Below the pieces are notes generated by a model. The model searched no databases. It was not told the origin of the DNA and worked only from the letters and a program-made list of their open reading frames with translations. 64,000 nucleotides of DNA from Punica granatum (taxonomy: Eukaryota; Streptophyta; Magnoliopsida; Myrtales; Lythraceae), in NCBI RefSeq assembly GCF_007655135.1, contig NC_045128.1:37232811-37296810 (forward strand). Direction: 5' to 3'. A program made the position numbers and the translations under genes. This document shows, in pieces, positions 1 through 9,900 of the stretch (position 1 is its first letter; each line of letters starts with the position of its first letter).

Positions 1-389
1 GCCACTGTCTCGACCTTACTCCGCCGCCGCCGCCACTGCTCCACTACCGTCGTTTCTCCTGCTCGAGCTCCTCCCCTTCCACTCAGCCCTCGGCGCCGCC
101 CCTTCCTTCCTGGCTCGAGCCGGACGACACCGGCTACGCCGTGCCTGAGCTGACTTTTCAAGACGAGAGTGGTTCAGGGGTGGCGGAGTCGAACGTTGTC
201 GTGTCTTACCATCAGTACATGGCCCCAGAACCAGCATACGGAGTCCCGTTACTGCCAGCAGCAGATAGAAGGGAGAGATTGGGATCAGGATCGGGATCGG
301 GTGGCGGTTTCTTCGGGTGTCTCGCCAAGTTCGGGATCAATGTGATTCGTTGCTTCTGTCCCTGTTTCCATATCCGGGAAGTTCGTTAG
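1..389 (+). CDS. 3' end of an unidentified protein gene (partial)
   Basis: An open frame runs from the window edge (codons in phase from base 3) to a TAG at 387-389, giving at least 128 residues. I do not recognise the family. The visible part is low in complexity: a Pro/Ser-rich start, then a gap to a Gly/Ser-rich run, and a cysteine-containing tail FFGCLAKFGINVIRCFCPCF that ends in HIREVR. The tail could be lipid-modified or membrane-apposed, but that is inference from cysteines and aromatics only. The first in-frame ATG is at 220, so the true start probably lies upstream of the window. A possible AATAAA poly(A) signal sits at 462-467, about 75 bases after the stop, which supports a real 3' end here. 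Confidence 0.55.
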   Translation, partial: HCLDLTPPPPPLLHYRRFSCSSSSPSTQPSAPPLPSWLEPDDTGYAVPELTFQDESGSGVAESNVVVSYHQYMAPEPAYGVPLLPAADRRERLGSGSGSGGGFFGCLAKFGINVIRCFCPCFHIREVR

Positions 390-970
390 GCTAAACCGGA
401 CAAGAGAAAAGCAAACACCGTTCCTGCTCTGTTGTTTAGTTTCCTACTACATAATAAGATGAATAAATGTGTAACACTAATAACTACCTCATACTACAGT
501 CTATTGATGAAAACTGCATTTCTTCCTTTCTGCATGTCTATCGAGGCCGAACGCACCTTATCGCACTCTTTGCGAATTCACCGCTCCCAGGATCAATGAG
601 TTTATACGGTGAAAATTGACGCTCGGATTCTGATGGATATTAAACGATACCAAAGGTTCGGGACTCCGTCTCCCAGGACAGTTTGATCTATTGATGTAAA
701 ATGAACTTTGGGCTCGGTCGGTCCACGTGACAATCGGGGGATCCCCCTATACACTTGTTTGGCCAAAAATGCCCTACACATTAACGTACCAAAATTTGGC
801 TCCGAGGCGAAAAGAGGAGATGGTAGATGAAATATTATAAATGGAAAATAAAAAAAATAAAATAAAATCGTCACCACAGGTTTCTGGTGCTTCGACCATC
901 CAGGCGCGTCGCTCCGGTGGAGACAGAGAAGGGGAAGCTCGCCGGAGGATTCGAATCAGCTCCGTTTCCG
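390..970. other. Spacer: 3' UTR of first gene and promoter of SDR gene
   Basis: The first part should be the 3' UTR of the upstream gene, with an AATAAA at 462-467. The second part is the promoter and 5' leader of the dehydrogenase, with a TATA-like TATAAAT at 836-842 roughly 130 bases before the ATG. No other gene is seen. Confidence 0.5.
836..842 (+). promoter_or_regulatory. Candidate TATA box for the SDR gene
   Basis: TATAAAT at 836-842 lies 129 bases before the chosen ATG at 971. Transcription would then start near 870, leaving a leader of about 100 bases. Position and sequence are the only evidence. Confidence 0.4.
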
Positions 971-3095
971 ATGACGACGTCGTTCAGCGTGCTGAGCAGG
1001 GGCGGAGGAGTAGGCGGGGGTAGCTCTTCCCGCACCATACTGATAACGGGAGTGAGCAAGGGGCTGGGCCGCGCCCTCGCCTTGGAAATGGCCAAGCGCG
1101 GCCACACCATCATCGGCTGCTCCCGCACCGCTGACAAGCTCAAGGCACTCCAGTCTGATCTTCCCGACTCCAAGCACCTCTTCATGAACGTCGATGTCGT
1201 AAGCAGCCTTCACTGCATCTGTTCCCCTTCATCTTCCCCCTGCTAGCCTAGATACGTTTAGGGTTTCTTCAGCTCCGTCCGTTCTGATTATGAAATTGTG
1301 GCTCGAGAACTAGGAGTGCGTGTACTACTGGTAAATTGCGGTTTTGTGGACAGCAATTCAATGGACTGAGCTGAGTATATATATTCATGTAGAGATCGAA
1401 TAGCAGTGTGGAGGAGCTTGCGCGCATCGTCATGGAGAAGAAGGGTCCTCCAGACATCATAGGTAGGCTTTAAACAGCTAGACGTTGCCACTTTGGTTGC
1501 ATTGTTAGATGGACATGTATAGAGTGAATCTTATGGGGAACGTGTCGTCCCACTGGCAGTGAACAATGCGGGTACGATAAACAAGAACAACAAGATCTGG
1601 GAGGTTCCTGAGGAGGACTTTGATGCAGTGCTCGATACGAATGTGAAAGGAACAGCAAATGTGCTGAGGCACTTCCTCCCTCCCATGGTCGAAAAGAAGC
1701 ATGGGATTATCGTCAACTTCTCCTCTGGTTGGGGCAGATCAGGCGCTGCACTGGTAAGTGGTAACTACTTGAGAAATGCCCCTTTTAGTTTTTTTTTTCT
1801 TTATAAGTACTAATCCGATATTCAGACATGTATTGAACTGGTCGTTTATGTTATGGACTTGTTGAATCTGCAATTACCATGCAAGCATCGAGGTTCCGAT
1901 CAATATCTCGTGGTGAAATAAGGTAGACGACAAAGTGGTCTGGTCGCACTCATATGGATGAAATGGGTGATGAAATAACATGGACAATCGAAAGGAAGTA
2001 TGTGACAGATGGGTTCTGATATTCTTGTGTCTGGGATTCGGGATTGTGTAAAGGGATTATCATCTGTTTCTCCGTGTCATGGACGTATCTATGTCTTGTC
2101 TGCATACAACTCTTCTAGGTGATACTCATTACATGTGGATACGCTTCTGGGAGCTGCAACCTGTTTGTGGGGACCCGGGCTGGTCATATGTTGATTGCTG
2201 CTCTACAAAATATTACTGACTTGGTTAACTTTAGGGCAAATGTCAGACTATTGATCTCCTTCTGGTGTTCGATTGTATTTTCAAAAGGTTGCTCCTTATT
2301 GTGCATCAAAATGGGCTATTGAGGGTCTGACCAGGGCGGTGGCAAAGGAGTTGCCCGAGGGAATGGCAGTTGTCGCCCTTAACCCCGGTGTGATAAACAC
2401 TGACATGCTCGCTTCCTGCTTTGGCAGTTCAGCTTCCCTTTACCAGGCTCCCGATGCATGGTATGTAGCACTGACTGAAGTACATGTTATTCATATGGCT
2501 TTAGATCTTTTGAAGCATAAGACTTGCTGTTTCAATTTCCAAGTCAAAGTAGTGTAGTGGTTTACACATTAGAAAACTTATACCAGCCTGATAAAAGGAT
2601 TTAGAGCTAATTCAAGTGCTGTGTTGCTTTTGATAATATTATGGCATTGTAGCCATGGTGAATAGACCTTTTTAAACTGGGTTGATTTATTCGGTGTTTG
2701 TATGCAAAATGTAGTCTGAATATCTAATGGCTCTCGTTAGCTTAGTCTCATATAGTTTTCTTGTGCTTGAAATCTACCAATTCAAATCAATAATTGGTTG
2801 AGGGATGACTGAAGGTTGCAACTGTCTGCTCAGAAACCTCAATTTTGAGCGTTTCTCACCATGGAAATATCACCCACTGAAGTCTTTATAGTGCTTGATC
2901 CATCTGCGCACCAGAGAAGGATGATGTAGGACTTGTTATTTGGTGATTTATTAGAAGTTATGAATGTTCTTGTTTTCTTTGTGGATCACTTTATAATCTT
3001 TCTTGTCCAACTGTATTCTTTTCAGGGCAGTCAAGGCAGCAGCAATGATATTAAATCTCACGGGATCAGATAATGGTGCATCGCTGACTGTTTGA
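971..3095 (+). CDS. Short-chain dehydrogenase, NADPH-dependent pterin aldehyde reductase type
   Basis: Five exons (971-1198, 1393-1462, 1560-1753, 2288-2460, 3026-3095) encode 244 residues; all introns are GT-AG and phases agree. The protein is a classical SDR. It has the nucleotide-binding glycine motif TGVSKGLG at 26-33, NNAG at 101-104, serines 154/155 in FSSGWG, and the catalytic pair Y168/K172 in YCASK. It closely resembles, from memory, the Arabidopsis protein At4g20760, described as reducing pterin aldehydes to alcohols with NADPH in folate and pterin salvage. The conserved ending (NGASLTV) matches that protein, so the model is probably complete. The ATG at 971 is the first in frame. 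No transit peptide is obvious, so the cytosol is likely. Substrate is inferred from family resemblance. Confidence 0.88.
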
Positions 3096-3419
3096 GGCGA
3101 ATAATCGACTCAACTAATTCATGCGTTTTCTGCATATGTAAGAGTAGCTTGTTACCAAGGTAGCAAATTGATAATTGTCCTACCAATTTGTAGCTTGATT
3201 CTTGTAGATCCGGTCATATGCTGATTTGCTTTTAGGGAACAATCATGCTCTGTTTGTGACGTTGCATTTTTCTGTTCCCTTTCACCGGAAGGGAGAACTA
3301 CCTCTGAATTGTCTCACTTTTGTTCATGGATTTAGCAGAGACACTAGACAGAGTGGATACTTCTTGTAATTACCATGGTCAGATAAATTTTCCTGGCTAG
3401 ATAACTGTGTTGAGGCAGA
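3096..3419. other. Convergent 3' region
   Basis: This stretch lies between the stop of the dehydrogenase and the stop of the opposing defensin-like gene. It should hold both 3' UTRs. No other feature is visible. Confidence 0.4.
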
Positions 3420-3873
3420 TTATTGGCTCAAGGAAACTAGGGAAGAGCAATAAGTTTTATTTGATTTAGAAGTAGGAAAGAAAGTTTTACAGAGGTAGCA
3501 ACACAGGCAGACGTTGTCCATGCAAATGCCATAGGTAGCATTCGAGGGGTACGTTTTCTTGCAGCCGCTGTCACATGGGCTCATTTTGCAGCCCTTGGGG
3601 TCCCTCCATAACAATGACTGGCACTCGTCAGACTCTTTCTGTGCCTCCACCGCTCGGGCCCTAACATCACTTCCTGCAATGACATTCCCATTATTTATCC
3701 ATTCCAAAGTTAATTAGATTGAGCTTTTTATTGATGCTGTTATTGAATGTAATACGTCAAAATCCACTTCGGTTTGAGAAATGCAAGCCATGAACTATTA
3801 GGTGGGAAGAATTGCCACTGGTGGCAAAGATAACAAGGAGAAGCAGAACAGCAGTAATTGATTGGCTTTTCAT
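3420..3873 (-). CDS. Secreted defensin-like (DEFL) cysteine-rich peptide
   Basis: Two exons on the minus strand: 3873 down to about 3768, and 3673 to 3420, together about 119 residues. Exon 1 encodes a typical signal peptide: MKSQS followed by a hydrophobic run (ITAVLLLLVIFATSG). Exon 2 carries a CS-alpha-beta cysteine layout: C-X3-C (CDSGC), a G-X-C (GIC) and C-X-C (CLC) in the expected order, with extra cysteines after it (CCYLC). This is the signature of plant defensin-like peptides, which are secreted and act in defence or in pollen-pistil signalling. An intron just after the signal peptide is also typical. The donor is uncertain: A|GTGGAT at 3768 keeps phase, and an earlier A|GTGGCA also would. 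The long tail after the last cysteine is unusual. The ligand or target is unknown. Confidence 0.7.
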
Positions 3874-3936
3874 TGTTAGGAAATGATTGTCTTGAATGTG
3901 CAGAAAACTAAGATGCCAATGCCTTGGTTAGTTGTG

Positions 3937-3944
3937 TATTTATA
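3937..3944 (-). promoter_or_regulatory. TATA box of the defensin-like gene
   Basis: Read on the minus strand this is TATAAATA, about 65-70 bases before the ATG at 3873. A start near 3910 would give a short leader of about 40 bases, usual for small secreted peptide genes. Confidence 0.5.
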
Positions 3945-4151
3945 ATACGGATGTATTTGGGGGCTTCTACATTTCTTTTGCAGGTTATTACTTGTAATGT
4001 CGACTGCCAGTGAAATTTTACAATTACTCAACTTGCTAAGTTGGCATCTGCATTCTTATGGTGAATTAATAAATGGAAAAAAGTGGGACATCTATCGAAG
4101 GAACATAACATGATTCTTGTTACTGTATAAGTTGAATGTACTATTAATAAA

Positions 4152-4794
4152 GAGAGAAGTGCAACAGGTCCTATGAGTGGGAATTTTTTTGGAATTCAGT
4201 CGTATAAGTTTCAATTCGAATTTTTCAATCCTATATGTTTGTTCCGTAGCACATTTTTAGTCATATCCGTTAATAACCGTTAGGAATCTACTGATGTGAA
4301 CTTCACAATGTTAAACATGTCATAGGTGGCTGTTAATTGTCTACGTGGCCATTTTTTGTTGGCTAAAAATTAAAATGTTAGAAAATAATAAAATGAAATT
4401 CATAAATTAGCACAAGAAGTCCACGCGGTAATTTTTCATTTGCTAAAAACTTTTAAAAAAATTACAGTATAATTTACTATTATTTTTAACAATAAAAATA
4501 TTTTAAAAAATAAAAAAAAATCAATAGAAAATTGTCTCACATACTTCTTATGTTAATTACTAAAATTCATTTTTAATTTTCAACCAATTGAAAACTATCA
4601 CGTGGACAGTTAACAACCACCTAAGACGGATTGACGGTGTGAAGTTTACGTTAACAGATTCCTAATGGTTATTAACGGATAGACTAAAAGCGCGCTAGAG
4701 AGCGAACATATGGGACTGAAAAATTCAAATTAAAACTTATAGAACTGAAGTCCAACAAAATCTAAAATTTATGGGATTTCTGCTGCACTTTTTC
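4152..4794. mobile_element. Mutator-like non-autonomous element with long inverted repeats
   Basis: The first and last roughly 230 bases are imperfect inverted copies of each other; for example the left arm TATAAGTTTCAATTCGAATT at 4203 is matched on the opposite strand near 4730-4745. The flanks are CTATTAATAAA (4141-4151) and CTATTAAGAAA (4795-4805), an 11-base direct repeat with one mismatch. Long terminal repeats with 9-11 base target duplications are typical of Mutator-like elements. There is no coding capacity. The core (about 4390-4570) is very AT-rich. Confidence 0.7.
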
Positions 4795-5508
4795 CTATTA
4801 AGAAATGGAAAAATGTGAACATAACACGTTTCTTATTGCCACGTATGTATATCAACAAATAGAAAATGTAAGACATTTATTATAGGATTTACCTTGGTTA
4901 AATGTATATTCTTATAGTTCACCAAAATATATATATATATAACTAATTTATTGAACCCGTGTTGCACGAAATTTGTAATATATATATATATATATATATA
5001 TATTATGGGAAGTCAAATATGAATTCTATAATTGAAACCAATTTGTAGTTTATATGATTATATAAGAAAAACTAACTTTTATATTACGTAAACTTTAATA
5101 TAAAAAATTTCATAATTATGCCGGATAATAATAAGTCAAGAGCTCATAAGTAAATAATTCATATAAAATATTACATATGCATAATCTTGATTTTCAATCT
5201 AATTTTTAAACATAATTTAATATTCTCAAAATTAAAAATTCATAACTTAATTAATGAAAGAATAAAAATCATAACATCTATAAAATTTACAATTACATAT
5301 TCGCTGGTATAATTATTATATTTATTTATATAAATATAATAACCATAAAATAATAGTTAACTCTAAAAGTGAATCTCTTTTTCAAAAGTACTTATTTTCT
5401 AATTATAATTACAACAAATGTGTAGAACTACATAAAATAAAAAGTTGAATTATATTTCGGTAATATAAAAAATATAAATAAACTAATAAATATATAATTT
5501 TTTTTATA

Positions 5509-6125
5509 TCTAAACGGTATAAGATCACTTGTCTACCAATAATTATTAAAAGTAATTACCAAAGTAGATTTTCATATATATATATATATATGTACGTAGA
5601 TACTTCCAAAACATATATATATATTTCCTATATATATATTTGATTATTTATTTATTTGATAAATATTTTATTCTCTAAATTAATTTTTTATATATTTACG
5701 TTTATGCCACTATTTAATACACTTGTTTTCAATTTTATATATCTACCAATAATTATTAAAAATAATCACCAAATCTAAACGGTATAAGATCACTTGTCTA
5801 CAGATAACTATTAAAAATAATAACCAAAGTAGATTTTCATATATATATATATGTAAGTATTTATATATTTCCAAAACATATACATGTGCATGTATATATT
5901 TCTTGAATATATATATTTGTTTATTTATTTATTTGATAAATATTTTATTATATGATTTTTCATATACATATACGCATGTATATATTTCCAAAACATATAT
6001 ACGTATATATATATCTTAAATCTATATATATTTATTTGATAAATATATTATTATGTGAATTAATTATATATATATTTACATTTATACCATTATTTAATGC
6101 ACTTATTTTCAAGATTATATATATA
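5509..6125. repeat. Tandem duplication, period about 265 bp
   Basis: The phrase TCTAAACGGTATAAGATCAC starts at 5509 and again at 5774. The sequence after each start stays parallel: an AAGTAGATTTTCATAT tract, an AT run, CCAAAACATAT, a TTTATTTGATAAATATT block, then ATTTAATACACTT or ATTTAATGCACTT. The second copy has an extra internal duplication. The unit is non-coding. Confidence 0.75.
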
Positions 6126-6864
6126 TATATGTATAACATGGATAATTGGAATGGACCATTTCTTCGTTTATGAGTCATTGGATCAATCTCTTTAGTAGGA
6201 CTCGCATTACAAGAAATTAATATGACAACTTATATATAAAAGGAACAGAGGGCTGAAAAATTTTCCAAAGCGTAATGGATTGTAGGAGTTCGTAATAGTA
6301 ATTCTTCTGGTACTATTTTTTTAGTATACAAGTGCAAAAAATTCTATGCATTTCCCACCCTCATGCCATAAAATGATTGTTTTACAATTGAATTTGTGAC
6401 ATTTATCTCAACCTCAAATTGATACCTATTTTGCCTTGACAGTTCGAGTATCCGATCCCAATTCTGCCTCGCAAGTGCGACTATTCAGACCTCGATAAAT
6501 AGATTTAAGAAAAGAGGAGCAAGGAAAACAATTAATCGAGGTAAATAATTAATTGAGGTAATTAATGTTTTGATTTGACCAAAAAAAGGTAATTAATTTT
6601 TTGATTTGGAAAAAAAGCCAAACTAAAAATAATAGTAATTTTTTTGGCCAAATATAATAACAGTAGTAATAATTAATAATAGTAATTAATTAAGCGAAAA
6701 ATTCATAGCAAGGGGATAGCGGGACCGGGCGATTGCATTTTACCGGGGAGAAGCAAATTCTCTAAGCAGACGTCGCCGGCGTGAAAATGGCGCCCCCACT
6801 TTTAAATTAATAGCAGACCGAGAAGACGGGAGAAGCTCAGGCGATAGGGTTTTCCAGAGGCGGA

Positions 6865-6899
6865 GAAGAAGAAGAAGAAGAAGAAGAAGAAGAAGAAGG
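6865..6899 (+). repeat. (GAA)n microsatellite in the MAD1 leader
   Basis: About eleven GAA units end roughly 33 bases before the MAD1 start codon, within the probable 5' UTR. Confidence 0.85.
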
Positions 6900-6932
6900 A
6901 GCTCAAGCTCGGAACGGTTTCGTCGATCGAAG

Positions 6933-9900
6933 ATGATTCTACGGACTCCCCCACCGAAGAAGCTGCGAACCGACACGAAGGCCGCCGTGGAGGAGAGCTC
7001 CCCGGCCGGGCAACTCCTCATCTACGAGGACCCGCCGGACGCCCCCGACCAGCCCTCCGACCACTTGCTCTGCACCTACCAGTGCCGCCAAATGGTACTC
7101 TCTCTCTCTATCTCTTCCCCCCCTCTCTCTACTTGCTTTTCATCCTCAACATGAGCTAGACTGAGGTAGCTAGGGCAATGGCAAAGATCAATTTCATTGC
7201 AAGTAATGGATCCTCACTGTTGGTAGCATCAGCAGACGAAGAAATCCGAGGTAGACCGTGCTATCGTGCATTTCACGATTTAGCAGGGGTGGTGATCTGC
7301 TTGATCGACGCCTATGAGTGGGGATCAAAATGGTGTTCTCTGGTGTAGTAATGCAGGCTTGCTTGGTTAGATAGGTGAAATTTGCTGAAATGAAACTGAT
7401 GGATGTGGATGCCATGATGCATGATATCAATTAGATGAGTCCCGAGTTTGCATCTGGTTCTAGGTTGTGGAGTTAGATGGTGGGAGTAGGAGAACTTCTG
7501 AGAATGAAAGTTTCGCTTTATGTTGAATTTAAGAGCCAGTTTCAATTATCATTTAATTTTCAGCTTTCATGTTGGTTATGGCGTCCGAGATCAAATTCTG
7601 CAAAACCTTCTTAAAATCAAGCCATATGCTGTTGTTGACCCTTGAGCAGTAGTTTGGAGTTTGCTTTCTTCTCGAAGTTAGTAGATTAAGGTTTATGCCG
7701 TACTTTCAAGTTAGTAGCTTACGGTTTATGCTGTACTTTCGTTGTCTGCTTTACAGGTTAAATCAGAGTTTTTTGATGCCTTGAGCAGTGCAGAGAAGCA
7801 AGCCCGTGATTATCAATCTAAATGGGAGTCATTAAATGATAACTTCGGCAAAGTGGGTGGGTACCAAAGTCAACGTTAGTTAACTATGTATATCTTTACT
7901 TATTTCTGAAATTATTTTCCGTTTGCTAGTTTATATTGGCTCTTCACCTTTAGATCCTAAAAGCTGCTTCAAACCTGGATGCTAGAAAAAAATGATTTCC
8001 TTACAGTCGTCTTTCTAATGTATCCTTAGATTCTAAATTTGATGTCGGGTAAAATGGAAAGGACTGGGCTGGTCAGAAAGAATATTTTATTGTCTGCTGT
8101 GTGGGATTAGCCACATTTTAAAATTTTGAGGAAAAGAAAAAGTTGCTGTTAGTTCAGGGTTTGCATTTGATTCTAATTTTGAGGAGTTTCTCTTTCACTT
8201 TTTGTTTGTTGTTGAGATGGTTTCTTATGTGATTTTGCAATTTTAGACGGTGGATCTCTGTATTGCATTTTACCATGTTTGAAATGTTACAGAAGCAGAG
8301 AGGAAGCAATTCAGAGAACAGTTCTTATATGCGGAACAAGAACTTGCTGCTGCAAAAGGGCGTGAGCAGGCACTCCAGGAGCAGCTCTTGAAGGAAGTCA
8401 ATGATTCTAAGGAACGCTTCAAAAAGCAGATCCAATCATATAGTGAGCTTGAGGTGCAATCTGTTTTTGTTCTGCATTGCAACATATGCTATATAATCTG
8501 CTTAGAATGTATAGATTTCTCCCCTTGCAATACATAAGAATTCCAAGACTACTCAAAATATTATGCTTATCCTTGGTATGCCAGTTATGTGCATAATTTA
8601 CTTTGCTTGAAAAAGATATCTTTTGTGTCTATTTAATGCCAAGTATTATCCATAGCTCAAAGTTTGGTTGGTCTCAGCTCAGAGCTTGTCCTTTGTTGTT
8701 GCATCTTTCCATGTAGGACAGCTCTTCACAAGGAATGCTGGCAAATTGCCAATAGTTCTTAAGTTAGAGTCACCTTTTGGAAGAAAGCTTGTTTACCTGA
8801 AATAAAATTTGATGCACCAGTTTTCTCCCATTTTATCACTTTTACGATCTCTTTTATAATCTTGATAGTAATTTTGTTGGGGTTTTCTTTGTTGCAGGTT
8901 AAACTCCAAAATGAAGCTAATCTCCGGAAGAAAGCTGAATTCTCTGCAGCTTCATCTCAGGAGAAAGCAAATACTTTAGAGGGGCAACTAAATCGTCTAT
9001 CCGAGAGCATGGAAAGGGAAAAGAAGTCCCTCCAAGCAGAGCTTGCACAACTGAAAAGGGAATCAAGACATTCCCTTTCTAGAAAATGTGCAGAGGTAAG
9101 AATCTATATAGATATATTTATATATTTAGACATATTCATATTTTCATTGGTCGTTTGCTAAAATCGTTTTCCTGTAGCTTGAGAAAGTGGGGAGCAGAGC
9201 TACAAATGCAGAAAAAGAATCAGAGCTGCTCAAGGAGCAAATGGAGGTTCTTAGAAAGCATCTTAATGAGGTGTCTAATCTTCCTCCTTCCCTCTTGATG
9301 TTGGAAGTACCAGTTGGTACCCTTAAGTTTTCTGATTGTTGTCACTCGTCATCCTTTTAAAACTTCTTGCTTGAGTGCATGAATTTGCTTCCTCCAGCAC
9401 TTCTTTCTGATTCTTTCAGATGCATCACATTCACTATAAGCTTATATCTGAATTTTTCTAATTAAAGTAAGTTTTATCTGTTATGCTTTCTTTGCTGATT
9501 ATCTGTTTATTATGACTTCCTGTCTACAGTGCTTGCACCAGAAGAGTGAGGCAGAGAAAAAGTTGGCTACTTTGACCTTTCAGGAACCCAATTCTACTGA
9601 TGCAAGTATCTTGGTGAAGCATCTACAAGAAGAGCTAAGAAATTATGTGAGTCGGGTCACACAGAATTTTGTTCTTTCATATTGGTTTCTCAGTCCATTT
9701 GCAAAACTGGATAGCACCGATAATTTTTCTCTTAGAGTTTGATTTCTAAATATGAAATTATTCAATTTAGAAAAAAGTAAAAAAAAGTGTAGTGAAGTCA
9801 CATCAGGGATTTACTCCAATGACTTCATGAAAGAAAGGTTAACCAAAATGAGAGACGCCAACATGCACACGTGATAACGAGGCTAAGAAAAAACTGCATG

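Larger units (their letters stand above)
3945..6932. other. AT-rich spacer between DEFL and MAD1
   Basis: No gene is supported. It holds a Mutator-like inverted-repeat element at 4152-4794, several (AT)n tracts (for example 4924-4941 and 4978-5004), a 265-bp tandem duplication from 5509, and the MAD1 promoter and leader after about 6500. The leader contains a GAA microsatellite. Confidence 0.6.

Noticed and set aside
4940..5004. Phrase AACCCGTGTTGCACGAAATT considered as a transposon end
   Set aside because: Only one copy of the motif is seen, with no inverted partner or target duplication nearby.
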